Position numbers and translations under genes: made by a program
The notes under the pieces: generated by a model
What the model was told of the DNA's origin: nothing
The model's input: only the letters and a program-made list of their open reading frames with translations
Databases searched by the model: none
Shown here: positions 17,332-25,554 of the stretch, one piece after another
How the letters are laid out: every line of letters starts with the position of its first letter
How positions within the stretch are numbered: the first letter of the stretch is position 1
Source of the DNA: Sphingobium faniae
GTDB lineage: Bacteria > Pseudomonadota > Alphaproteobacteria > Sphingomonadales > Sphingomonadaceae
Assembly (NCBI GenBank): GCA_900100475.1
Contig: FMTU01000001.1
Span: forward strand, 372,001-436,000
Direction: 5' to 3'
DNA length: 64,000 bases

Positions 17332-17658
17332 ATGACCACCGCGATCATCTATATCGGAGCGGCGCTGGCCGAGATTGCCGGTTGTTTCGCTTTCTGGGCG
17401 TGGCTGCGAATGGGGAAGTCGCCATTGTGGCTGGTTCCGGGCTGCCTCTCGCTCGTCCTGTTCGCCTGGTTGCTGACTCTGGTGGATACCAGCCATGCCG
17501 GGCGGGCCTATGCGGCTTATGGCGGCATTTACATCGCATCGGCGCTGCTATGGCTGTGGGCGGCGGAAGGGGTTCGGCCGGATCGCTGGGATCTGGGCGG
17601 CGCTGCGATCTGCCTTGCCGGTGCGGCGGTCATTCTGCTCGGGCCACATCGGGCCTAA
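17332..17658 (+). CDS. YnfA/UPF0060 family membrane protein
   Basis: The product has 108 residues with four transmembrane helices (5-24, 32-50, 60-80, 86-105). The pattern [20 protein letters not shown] and [18 protein letters not shown] is that of the YnfA/UPF0060 family, distant relatives of small multidrug resistance transporters. A transport role is inferred for the family and the substrate is unknown. The start has a weak site (GGGACAGGGA). Its stop overlaps that of the convergent asparaginase gene by 4 bases. Confidence 0.88.
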   Translation: MTTAIIYIGAALAEIAGCFAFWAWLRMGKSPLWLVPGCLSLVLFAWLLTLVDTSHAGRAYAAYGGIYIASALLWLWAAEGVRPDRWDLGGAAICLAGAAVILLGPHRA

Positions 17659-18167
17659 AGCGCGCCCTGCTCCACCGGGACGAAAGCGCCCTTCTCGCGG
17701 TCCTTCATCACATGAGCGGCGGGAAAGACCGAACCGCTCATGGTGATGTAGACGCCCGGCTCTGCGACCTGCACGCAAGCGAAGGCCATGCCGAGGTTGA
17801 AGCTGGCGTCGCTCTCGCCGAAACGCGCCGGGGCAAGCGCGCCGACCAGCACCACCGTCTTGCCCGGAATGTCGGCCAGCACTTTGGCGGTTTGCGTCAT
17901 GGTATCGGTGCCATGAGTGATGACGATATGGTTTTCGCGGGCAGCGGCGACGCGGGCGCGGATCAGGGCGCGGTCGGCGTCGTCCAGTTCCAGGCTGTCC
18001 TTGCGGGCCACTTCCTCGATGCGGAAGGGGCGCTGGACGCGCGCGATCTCCAGCAGCTTCGCCACCACGGTTTCGCCCACCTGATAGTCGGACAGCGCAT
18101 CGAAATAGATCTTGTCGATCGTGCCGCCGGTGGTGAGGAGGAGGATGGGCGTGTCGGGAGGAAGCAT
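17655..18167 (-). CDS. Single-domain asparaginase-like protein
   Basis: The product has 170 residues. It covers only the N-terminal domain of type I/II asparaginases, with both catalytic Thr motifs: TTGGTID (Thr16) and THGTDTM (Thr-Asp). Full-length enzymes are about 330 residues and use a C-terminal domain to complete the dimer active site; here the frame ends after [10 protein letters not shown]. Short stand-alone proteins like this exist in proteobacteria, so it is probably intact rather than truncated, but activity is uncertain. It overlaps the end of the YnfA-type gene and precedes nothing else on its strand. Confidence 0.82.
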   Translation of the reverse strand: MLPPDTPILLLTTGGTIDKIYFDALSDYQVGETVVAKLLEIARVQRPFRIEEVARKDSLELDDADRALIRARVAAARENHIVITHGTDTMTQTAKVLADIPGKTVVLVGALAPARFGESDASFNLGMAFACVQVAEPGVYITMSGSVFPAAHVMKDREKGAFVPVEQGAL

Positions 18168-18279
18168 GATCGGCTCCGGGAGAATGGGCGTTCCGCTTAT
18201 AGCCTGTCCGGGGAGGAAGCGGAACCGGGCCGGCTCTGTCGTGCATCAACCTCGCTCGACACGAACGGAGGTCACGGCA

Positions 18280-19095
18280 TTAACTCCCGCGCGCCATTTC
18301 CTCGCCCCGGTCGCGCGCGGCGGTGAGCGTGTCGGTCAGCAGCTTAAGCAGCCGGTCGTCGGCGTCCAGCACATCAAGGCCCTGCCGCGTCATGCCGCCG
18401 GGGCTGGCGACGCGGTCGGCGAGCGTGCCGGGGCTGTCGCTGGCGCGCGCGGCCATGCTGGCGGAACCCTCCACCGTGGCGAGCGCCATGCGGGCAGCCT
18501 GATCGGCGGGCAGGCCCAGCGCTTCCCCCGCCCGCGCCAGCGCGTCGATGAAGCGGAACAGGAAGGCGGGACCGCAGCCGGACAGCGCGGTCACTTCGTT
18601 GAACCGGCCTTCATCGGCGATCCATTCGGCAAGGCCGAGCGGCGCGATGAGGGAAGAGATGGCGCCGCGGACCTGTGCGGGCGTCATCGCGTCGGTGTAA
18701 AGCCCTGTCACACCCTGCCCTATGCCGACGGGCAGGTTCGGCATGGCGCGCACCACGGCGCGGGCCGTGGGGAACCGAGCGCGCAGATCGGCGAGCGGCG
18801 TTCCCGCGAGGATCGAGACGATGCGCGTATCCTCCCCGCAAAGGGGGGCGAGCGATGCGGCGACATCGGCGATCTGATAAGGCTTCATGCCCAGCAAGAT
18901 GATGGTTCCGGCGGGCAGCGCGGCGGGATAGCCGGTCACGACCCGAACCCCCTCCGCCACCGGCTTGCCGCTGGGGCGCAGCACGGTGACGCATGCGGGG
19001 TCGAGGCCGCAGGCGAGCCAGCGGGTCAGCATCTGCCCCGCCATATTGCCGCAGCCGACGAGGAATAGATGATCAGGCCAGAGAATGCCGGTCAC
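18280..19095 (-). CDS. proC: Pyrroline-5-carboxylate reductase
   Basis: The product has 271 residues and catalyses NAD(P)H-dependent reduction of P5C to proline, the last biosynthetic step. The N-terminal Rossmann motif is FLVGCGNMAGQM; GMKPYQI and MPNLPVGIGQG lie at the middle; the C-terminal dimerisation domain holds the signature SGCGPAF and ...SPGGMTRQGLDVLD. It is 4 bases downstream of the YbjN gene, so the two form an operon. With putA and proB in the same window, both directions of proline metabolism are present. Confidence 0.95.
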   Translation of the reverse strand: MTGILWPDHLFLVGCGNMAGQMLTRWLACGLDPACVTVLRPSGKPVAEGVRVVTGYPAALPAGTIILLGMKPYQIADVAASLAPLCGEDTRIVSILAGTPLADLRARFPTARAVVRAMPNLPVGIGQGVTGLYTDAMTPAQVRGAISSLIAPLGLAEWIADEGRFNEVTALSGCGPAFLFRFIDALARAGEALGLPADQAARMALATVEGSASMAARASDSPGTLADRVASPGGMTRQGLDVLDADDRLLKLLTDTLTAARDRGEEMARGS

Positions 19096-19099
19096 AGGC

Positions 19100-19606
19100 T
19101 CAAGCCTCGCCGCGGGTTTCGATCAGGCTGGCGGAGATGGCTTCGGACGGCGTCTTGCCGCCCCAGAGGACGAACTGGAACACGGGATAGAAGCGCTCAC
19201 ATTCGTCGATGGCGGTTTCCACGAGGATCTGCGCCTGATCCAGCGTCAGCGTGCCGCCCGCGCCCAGCAGCGCGCCATGGCGGAAAAGGACGATGCCGCT
19301 CGATGACCATAGCTCGAAATGGCCGAGCCAGAGCTGTTCGTTGATAAGGGCCAGCGTTTCATGGATCGCGGCGCGCTTTTCCTCCGCCACGCGGATGTCG
19401 GGCAAAGCGAGAAGCTGGAGCACCTGATCCTCGTCGCGCCAGATGCCGCGCAGCTCATATTGCGCCCACGACCCCTGCGTGCTGGCGACAATCTCCTCCT
19501 CGCCCATCTGGTCGTAGGTCCAGCCCTGCGCTTCGAACCAGGCGGCCAGCATGTCGATCGGCGCTGCCTCCTGGCCGCCATTTTCATATTCGTCGCTGTC
19601 CATCAT
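19100..19606 (-). CDS. YbjN domain-containing protein
   Basis: The product has 168 residues; the first ATG is followed by a second. It has the acidic alpha/beta pattern of the YbjN family (type III secretion chaperone-like fold): DMLAAWFEAQGWTYD at the N-terminus, then RAAIHETLALINEQLWLGHF and TLDQAQILVETAIDECERFY. E. coli YbjN influences stress and motility genes, but its biochemical role is not settled. No signal or membrane segment. It is the first gene of the ybjN-proC operon, an order common in alphaproteobacteria. Confidence 0.88.
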   Translation of the reverse strand: MMDSDEYENGGQEAAPIDMLAAWFEAQGWTYDQMGEEEIVASTQGSWAQYELRGIWRDEDQVLQLLALPDIRVAEEKRAAIHETLALINEQLWLGHFELWSSSGIVLFRHGALLGAGGTLTLDQAQILVETAIDECERFYPVFQFVLWGGKTPSEAISASLIETRGEA

Positions 19607-19656
19607 GGGCGGCCCTTAACACCGGCTACAGGGAAAAGACAGACACGAAGACGGGC

Positions 19657-19956
19657 TTATTCGGCGTCCTTTGCCTTGCCTTTGCCCGCGCGAACGGTCT
19701 TGGTCACGGGTTCGGGCGCGCGGCCTTCCAGCGCGTCGATGCGGGCCTTGAGAAGCTCCACCTCTTCGCGGGCGGCGGCGGCCAGCGCCTTGACGGCGTC
19801 AAATTCCTCGCGGCTGACGAAATCCATGCCGCCCATCCACTGCTTCGCCTTTTCACGGGCATTGGCCTCGAACTCGCGGCTCATGCCCGCGACGGTCCCG
19901 GCGGCGCCGTTCACCAGCTTGGCGAGGTCGTCGAAAAAGCGATTTTCGCTCTGCAT
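19657..19956 (-). CDS. BMFP/UbiK-like accessory coiled-coil protein
   Basis: The product has 99 residues from the ATG at 19956 (MQSENRFFDDLAKLVNG); an upstream ATG at 20010 lacks the family pattern. A helical N-terminus is followed by a coiled coil (VSREEFDAVKALAAAARE, then VELLKARIDALEGR) and a basic, probably disordered tail. The family (BMFP, formerly YqiC) includes UbiK, an accessory factor of ubiquinone biosynthesis in E. coli; whether that role holds here is inferred. It lies 57 bases after the TspO gene on the same strand. Confidence 0.85.
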   Translation of the reverse strand: MQSENRFFDDLAKLVNGAAGTVAGMSREFEANAREKAKQWMGGMDFVSREEFDAVKALAAAAREEVELLKARIDALEGRAPEPVTKTVRAGKGKAKDAE

Positions 19957-20013
19957 GATCCTGTTGTCCTCATTGCGCCGCCCATTCCCAGACAATGTGA
20001 AAGGCGGCAAAAA

Positions 20014-20589
20014 TCATATCTGGGTGCGCAGCGCCGGGACGACAAGGGTTTCGGCGTCCGGGTTCAGGCGGCCAACCTCATAGTTGAGGTAGGAAGCGAA
20101 GGCCAGCCAAAGCAGATAAGGCAGCAGCAACAGGCCCGCCGCGCGGCGGATGCGCCAGAAAAGCGCCGTCGTGACGGCCACCAGCAGGGAAAGGACGAGG
20201 ATCAGGACCAGCGCATGGCCGACCTGATGCGCGCGGAAGAAAAGCGGCGACCAGATCAGGTTGAGCGCGAACTGGACGAGGAACAGGGCGATGGCGATGC
20301 CCCGCCCGCTTGCCCCCCGCGCGTGCAGCACCATCGCCAGGGCCAGCGCCATCAATATGTAAAGCAGCGTCCAGGCGACAGGAAAAAGCCAGGCGGGCGG
20401 GATCAGATCGGGCTTGGCGAGGGCGGCGAACCAGCGATTGGCGTAGCCGCTATTGGCGAGCTTGCCCGAAAGGAGGCCAAGAAAGAGGACCGCCGGAACC
20501 GTCACCAGCGCCCAGCGCAGATAGGCAAGGCGCAACTGACCGGACGACGCGATCTGGTTCATCGGCACTTCTTCTCCCTGCCCTCTCAT
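20014..20589 (-). CDS. TspO/MBR family tryptophan-rich sensory protein
   Basis: The product has 191 residues, or 182 from the ATG ending at 20562. Five transmembrane helices are visible with TspO landmarks: WFAALAKPDLIPPAWLFPVA, then VQFALNLIWSPLFF and LPYLLWLAFASYLN. TspO proteins bind porphyrins and regulate pigment or stress responses in alphaproteobacteria. The first ATG overlaps the stop of the RND pump gene (ATGA), implying co-transcription with the pump, which is an unusual neighbour for TspO. Confidence 0.9.
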   Translation of the reverse strand: MRGQGEEVPMNQIASSGQLRLAYLRWALVTVPAVLFLGLLSGKLANSGYANRWFAALAKPDLIPPAWLFPVAWTLLYILMALALAMVLHARGASGRGIAIALFLVQFALNLIWSPLFFRAHQVGHALVLILVLSLLVAVTTALFWRIRRAAGLLLLPYLLWLAFASYLNYEVGRLNPDAETLVVPALRTQI

Positions 20590-23500
20590 TCGGCGGCGTC
20601 GGGCGAATCCTTGAGCGCCGAATCCAGCCGTCGCCCCACGGTTTGCGGTGAAACGGTTCGTCCCGCAACCCGCGAATAAAAGATCGGGATCAGGAAAAGC
20701 GTGATGAGCGTCGCCAGCGACACGCCAAAGACGATGACCGTCCCGATGCTGTGCCGCGCGCCCGCTCCCGCCCCGCCCCGAATGACGAGCGGCACCGCGC
20801 CGATCACCGTGGCGATGGAGGTCATGAGAATCGGGCGCAGGCGGCGGGCGGCCGCCTGCCGGATGGCGTCGGCGACCTCCAGCCCATCGTCGCGGAGCTG
20901 GTTGGCGAACTCCACGATCAGGATGCCGTTCTTGGCGGCGAGGCCGACCAGCATGACGATACCGATCTGGCTGTAGAGATTGATCGACCCCGCCGTCAGC
21001 AACAGGCCCAGAACGCCGCCGGCCACCGCCAGCGGCACCGTGGCGATGATGACGCCAGGGTGGATGAAACTTTCAAACTGCGCGGCGAGCAGCAGATAGA
21101 CGATAAGGATGGTGAGGGCGAAGACCAGCCAGATCGACCCGCCGGTTTCGCGCAGAGACTGGCTCTCGCCGCGATAGCCGATGGCGAGCACTTCGGGCGA
21201 CTGGCGCGCCTGTCCCTCCAGCCATGTCAGCGCCTCGCCGAGAGAAGTGCCGGGCGCGAGGGCAGCAGTGAGCGTGATGGCCCGAAGCTTGTTGTAGCGG
21301 TTGAGCTGGCGGGGACCAGCGACCTCGCGGACCGTCACCACGGCGGCGAGCGGGACGAGCGCGCCGCTGCGGGAGCGGACCTGAATGCGTTCCAGGTCGG
21401 CCAGCGTCTGGCGTCCTTCCTTTTCCGCCTGCACCAGCACGCGATATTCCTCGCCCCGGTCGACATAGGTGGTGACGCGGCGGGAGCCCAGCAGGCTCTG
21501 CAATGCCTGGCTGATGTCGTTGACGGAAATCCCAAGGTCGCCTGCCCGCTGCTGGTTCATCTCGATCCGCATCTGCGGCTTGGTTTCCTTATAGTCGGAA
21601 TCGAGATTGACGAGGCCCGGATTGGAAGCGGCCGCCGCCATGATCCGGTCGCGCGCGGTGGCAAGCCCTTCATAGGTGGAGCCTGCGATGACGATGTTGA
21701 CCGGCAGGCCGCGCCCCCGCGCCAGACCCGACCGGGCGGCGGCATTGCCGCGTATGCCGGGCTGCCGGGCAATCTCCTTGTTGATGGCGTCGGCGACCTG
21801 CGCGGTAGTAACGCTGCGATCCTCCCATGGGCGGAGGAACGCGATGATGCTGCCATTGTTGAAATCGTCGCTGCTGCCAAACCCCGCGGGCGCGCGAAGG
21901 ACGAGTTGCTGAAGCGCGCCATCCTTCACCAGCGGCATCATGTCCTTTTCCAGGCGTTCCATATAGCTGGTCATCCGGTCAAAGCCGGTGCCTTCGGCGG
22001 CGGCAAGCTGCCCATTGATCACGCCGGTATCTTCGGCAGGCGCAAGTTCATTGGGAAGCAGCGCAAAGGCCGCTCCCGCAAGACCCAGAAACAGCGCCAC
22101 GCCCAACAGCGGCAACAATGGCTTTCGCAACACCCGGTCCAGCCCCTTGACATAGCCTGCCTCCAGCCGCTGGAACCGGGCGTCGATCCAGCGCGCCAGC
22201 CGCCCGCGTTCGGCCGTCTTGAGCAGCTTGGAACAGAGCATGGGCGCCAGGCTCAACGAAATGAAGCCGGAAAAGGCGATGGCGGAGACCATGGCGATGG
22301 CAAGCTCGCGGAACAGCAGGCCCGTCTGACCGGCAAGGAACATGACCGGCACGAACACGGCGCAGACCACCAGCGTGGTGGAGATGATCGCAAAACCCAC
22401 CTGTCGCGTGCCAAGATAGGCGGCGACCAGCGGATCATCCCCCTGCTCGATGCGGTGATAGACATTTTCCAGAACGACGATGGCGTCGTCCACGACAAGG
22501 CCGATGGCGAGCACGAACGCCAGCAGTGTCAACAGGTTGATCGAAAGTCCCCCCAGCCACATCACCGCGCAGGTCGCAAGCAGGCAGATGGGCACCGTCA
22601 CGGCCGGAATGATTGTGGCGCGCACCGATCCCAGGAACAGGAAGATGACGAGGACGACCAGCAGCGCCGCTTCGATCAGCGTTTCATAGACATTCTCGAT
22701 CGCCCGGCTGATGAACAGCGATTCGTCGGAGCCGATGACAATCCCCATGCCTTCCGGCAGGGTCGGCTCAAGCTCCTTGATGAGTTCCTTCGATCGTTCC
22801 GCGACCTCCAGCGTGTTGGCCCCGGATTGGCGGACGATGCCAAGTCCCACCGCATTGCTGCCATTGGAACGAAACATGGTGTAGGGATCTTCCGCGCCGG
22901 TTTCGATCCGGGCCACGTCGCCAAGCTTCACCTGATAACCGTCATCTCCGCGCCCGACGACCAGTTGCGCGAACTGGGCGGGCGTGACGAAGGGACGCTC
23001 GACGCGCAGGGTCTGGTTCTGATCTTTCGATTCGAAACGGCCCGCGGGAAGCTCGACATTCTGCGCCCGCAACGCATTTTCCACATCGGCGGGCGTCAGG
23101 CTGAAAGCGGCCAGCTTTTCCGCGTTGAACCAGATACGGGTGGACGGCCGCGCCTCCCCGCCGATGAAGACGCGGGCGACGCCATCTATCGCGGAAAAGC
23201 GATCGGCGATATTGCGGTCGACATAATCGCTGATCTGGATGCGGCTCCAGCCGGGTCGCGAAAAAACGAGGTAGAGAATGGGCCGGGAATCCGCATCGAC
23301 CTTGCGGATTTCGGGAGCGATCGCGTCCTCCGGCAAATCCTCCACCACCGCGCCCACGCGGTCGCGTACGTCATTGGCGGCGGAATCGATGTCGCGCGAA
23401 GGGTTGAATTCGATATTGATGTCCGACCGGCCATCCTGCGAGGAGGAGGTGATCGTCTGAATGCCCTGCACGCCCGCGATGGAATCTTCGAGCAACTGGG

Positions 23501-23690
23501 TGATGCGCGTTTCGACGACCGACGCCGCCGCGCCGGTATAGGTGGTTTCGACCGATACGATGGGCGGGTCGGTGTCGGGATATTCGCGCACCGAGAGGCT
23601 GAGATAACCGACCACTCCGACGATGCAAAGCAACACCGCGACGACTGCCGCGAAGACCGGGCGGCGAACGGAGATGTCGGAAAGCTGCAT
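20586..23690 (-). CDS. RND-family multidrug efflux permease (AcrB/MdtB type)
   Basis: The product has 1034 residues, the normal length for HAE1-type inner membrane pumps. It starts SDISVRRPVFAAVVAVLL (first helix), has the large periplasmic loops, and carries the proton-relay segment LAIGLVVDDAIVVLENVYHR in TM4 with the two adjacent Asp. A second half repeats the layout (GILIVEFANQLRDDG). It uses proton-motive force to expel drugs or other amphiphiles through an outer membrane channel, which is not encoded here. The adaptor gene is 11 bases upstream and TspO follows with overlap. The substrate is unknown. Confidence 0.95.
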   Translation of the reverse strand: MQLSDISVRRPVFAAVVAVLLCIVGVVGYLSLSVREYPDTDPPIVSVETTYTGAAASVVETRITQLLEDSIAGVQGIQTITSSSQDGRSDINIEFNPSRDIDSAANDVRDRVGAVVEDLPEDAIAPEIRKVDADSRPILYLVFSRPGWSRIQISDYVDRNIADRFSAIDGVARVFIGGEARPSTRIWFNAEKLAAFSLTPADVENALRAQNVELPAGRFESKDQNQTLRVERPFVTPAQFAQLVVGRGDDGYQVKLGDVARIETGAEDPYTMFRSNGSNAVGLGIVRQSGANTLEVAERSKELIKELEPTLPEGMGIVIGSDESLFISRAIENVYETLIEAALLVVLVIFLFLGSVRATIIPAVTVPICLLATCAVMWLGGLSINLLTLLAFVLAIGLVVDDAIVVLENVYHRIEQGDDPLVAAYLGTRQVGFAIISTTLVVCAVFVPVMFLAGQTGLLFRELAIAMVSAIAFSGFISLSLAPMLCSKLLKTAERGRLARWIDARFQRLEAGYVKGLDRVLRKPLLPLLGVALFLGLAGAAFALLPNELAPAEDTGVINGQLAAAEGTGFDRMTSYMERLEKDMMPLVKDGALQQLVLRAPAGFGSSDDFNNGSIIAFLRPWEDRSVTTAQVADAINKEIARQPGIRGNAAARSGLARGRGLPVNIVIAGSTYEGLATARDRIMAAAASNPGLVNLDSDYKETKPQMRIEMNQQRAGDLGISVNDISQALQSLLGSRRVTTYVDRGEEYRVLVQAEKEGRQTLADLERIQVRSRSGALVPLAAVVTVREVAGPRQLNRYNKLRAITLTAALAPGTSLGEALTWLEGQARQSPEVLAIGYRGESQSLRETGGSIWLVFALTILIVYLLLAAQFESFIHPGVIIATVPLAVAGGVLGLLLTAGSINLYSQIGIVMLVGLAAKNGILIVEFANQLRDDGLEVADAIRQAAARRLRPILMTSIATVIGAVPLVIRGGAGAGARHSIGTVIVFGVSLATLITLFLIPIFYSRVAGRTVSPQTVGRRLDSALKDSPDAAE

Positions 23691-23701
23691 CGCCCGCCCC
23701 G

Positions 23702-24745
23702 TCAGCGCGTCGGGCCGGCGCGGGCCTTATCGCCCTCGACCTGAACGGGAGCGCCATCGGTCAGCTTGACGACGCCGTCCGTCACCACGATCTGCCCCGG
23801 CTTCACGCCATCCAGTATCTCTACAAGGCCGTTCTGGCGCACCCCGGTGCGAACATCCGTACGCTTTGCCTTGCCGTCCTGCACGATGAAGATGGATCGC
23901 TGCTCGCCATCGCCCACGACCGCCAGTTCGGGAACGGCAAGCGACCGATGCTCGCGGGCGATGACGCTGACGGTCAGCAGCATCCCCGGTTTCAGCGCCT
24001 GGTCGGGATTGGGCAGGATCGCGCGCACCCTGACCGCGCGGGTGGCGGGATCGACCACCGGGTCGATGGTGGCGATGGTCCCGGTGAAGGGCCGGTCGGG
24101 CCATGCGGCGGACGCCGCCCGGATCGGCTGGCCCTGACGGATCAACGATAGCTGGGTTTCAGGGACGGTGAAGTCGAGCTTGATGCGCGAGATGTCGCTG
24201 ATCGTCGCGATGGGCGTTCCCGCCGAGATGATCGCGCCGACCGATACGGTCCGCAGGCTCGCCCAGCCCGAAAAAGGCGCGCGGATCACGCGGTCGCCGA
24301 TGGACGCCTTCGCCAGTTCGGCGTTGGCGATGGCGGCGTTGGCAAGGGCGACCTGCTGGTCGAAGGTCGCGGTGGTGGCGAAACCGCGCGCCTTCAGCGC
24401 CTTGATCCGGTCGAGTTGCTGGCGGGCTTCCAGCGCCTGCGCCTGTGCGGCGGCCAACTGCGCCTTTTCCTGTCCTTGCGCCAAAGTGGCGATGACCTGT
24501 CCCTGTTTCACATAACCGCCATCCTTGAAATTCAGCGCGGTGATGCGCTGCGTCACCGGAGCGGACAGCACGACCTGTTCATTGGCGAGCGCGGTGCCGA
24601 CCGCCTCCACATTGCTGGAGAAAGTGGCGCTGCCGATGGGGGCCGCTTCGACCAGCGCGGCGGAGAGCGGCTTTGCCTCCTGATTCTCGCCGCAGCCAGC
24701 CAAAGCAAGGGAAAGACACAGGAACAGGGCCAGGGGAAAGCGCAT
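23702..24745 (-). CDS. RND periplasmic adaptor (membrane fusion) lipoprotein
   Basis: From the ATG at 24745 the product has 347 residues and begins with a lipoprotein signal (MRFPLALFLCLSLALAGC, lipidated Cys18). An upstream in-frame ATG at 24817 overlaps the tlyA stop (ATGA) and cannot be excluded, but it would bury the signal. The layout is that of HlyD/AcrA adaptors: barrel-sandwich halves flanking a helical hairpin (KAQLAAAQAQALEARQQLDR), then beta-barrel and membrane-proximal domains. It links the downstream RND permease to an outer membrane channel. Confidence 0.9.
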   Translation of the reverse strand: MRFPLALFLCLSLALAGCGENQEAKPLSAALVEAAPIGSATFSSNVEAVGTALANEQVVLSAPVTQRITALNFKDGGYVKQGQVIATLAQGQEKAQLAAAQAQALEARQQLDRIKALKARGFATTATFDQQVALANAAIANAELAKASIGDRVIRAPFSGWASLRTVSVGAIISAGTPIATISDISRIKLDFTVPETQLSLIRQGQPIRAASAAWPDRPFTGTIATIDPVVDPATRAVRVRAILPNPDQALKPGMLLTVSVIAREHRSLAVPELAVVGDGEQRSIFIVQDGKAKRTDVRTGVRQNGLVEILDGVKPGQIVVTDGVVKLTDGAPVQVEGDKARAGPTR

Positions 24746-24813
24746 CGCAGACGGGCTAACGGGCGTTGGGCCGCGACACAACAGATGCATTTGTCGCAAA
24801 ATGTAACCGTGGG

Positions 24814-25554
24814 TCATAAAGCGCCTTTGCGGGCATGGAGCAGGAATTCGACATTGCCCTGCGGGCCTGTAATCGGGCTGGGCGTAATGCCTTCGACCCG
24901 CCAGCCCCGCGCGGCGACCCAGTCGCGCGCTTCGGCGCAGACGCGCTCATGCACGACGGGATCGCGGACGACGCCGCCTTTGCCCACTTCCTCGCGCCCC
25001 GCCTCGAATTGCGGCTTGATGAGGGCGATCAGCATCGCGCCGGGCGCGGCGAAGGACATGGGCCTTTCCAGGACCTTGGCCAGCGAGATGAAGCTCGCGT
25101 CGCATACGATGATCTGGACGGGTTCGGGGATATGATCCGCTGTCAGGATGCGGGCGCTGGTCTGTTCATGCACGATGACGCGAGGGTCGGAGCGGAGCTT
25201 CCATGCAAGCTGGTTGGTGCCGCTGTCGACGGCGTAGACCTTGGCCGCGCCGTTAGTCAGCAGCACGTCAGTGAAGCCGCCGGTCGAACTGCCCACGTCG
25301 ATGGCGACGAGGCCGGTTGCGTCGATGGCGAAATGGGCGAGCGCATGGGCGAGCTTGATGCCGCCGCGCGACACCCAGGGATGATCGCGGCCGCGCACGT
25401 CGACGGGGGCGTCGGGGGCGAGCTGCTGCCCGGCCTTTTCCACCTTCCTGTCGTTCAGGAAGACATGGCCCGCAAGGATGAGCGCCTGCGCGCGGGCGCG
25501 GCTTTCGGCGAGGCCGAGGTCGACGAGAAGCTGGTCGGCGCGGACCTTCGCCAT
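24814..25554 (-). CDS. tlyA: TlyA-family rRNA methyltransferase (FtsJ-like, S4 domain)
   Basis: The product has 246 residues. An N-terminal S4 RNA-binding domain (RADQLLVDLGLAESRARAQA) is followed by an FtsJ/RrmJ-like methyltransferase with the SAM motif DVGSSTGGFTD and the tetrad region around KPQFE. TlyA enzymes 2'-O-methylate 16S and/or 23S rRNA and in mycobacteria affect capreomycin susceptibility; older annotation calls them haemolysin A. The ATG overlaps the stop of the DsbD-type gene (TGATG), so these are translationally coupled. Confidence 0.92.
   Translation of the reverse strand: MAKVRADQLLVDLGLAESRARAQALILAGHVFLNDRKVEKAGQQLAPDAPVDVRGRDHPWVSRGGIKLAHALAHFAIDATGLVAIDVGSSTGGFTDVLLTNGAAKVYAVDSGTNQLAWKLRSDPRVIVHEQTSARILTADHIPEPVQIIVCDASFISLAKVLERPMSFAAPGAMLIALIKPQFEAGREEVGKGGVVRDPVVHERVCAEARDWVAARGWRVEGITPSPITGPQGNVEFLLHARKGAL

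Noticed and set aside
20751..23744. A 997-codon + strand frame opposite the RND pump gene
   Set aside because: Its low-complexity His/Asp/Gly/Arg composition is that of an antisense shadow; the RND permease on the other strand has all its motifs.
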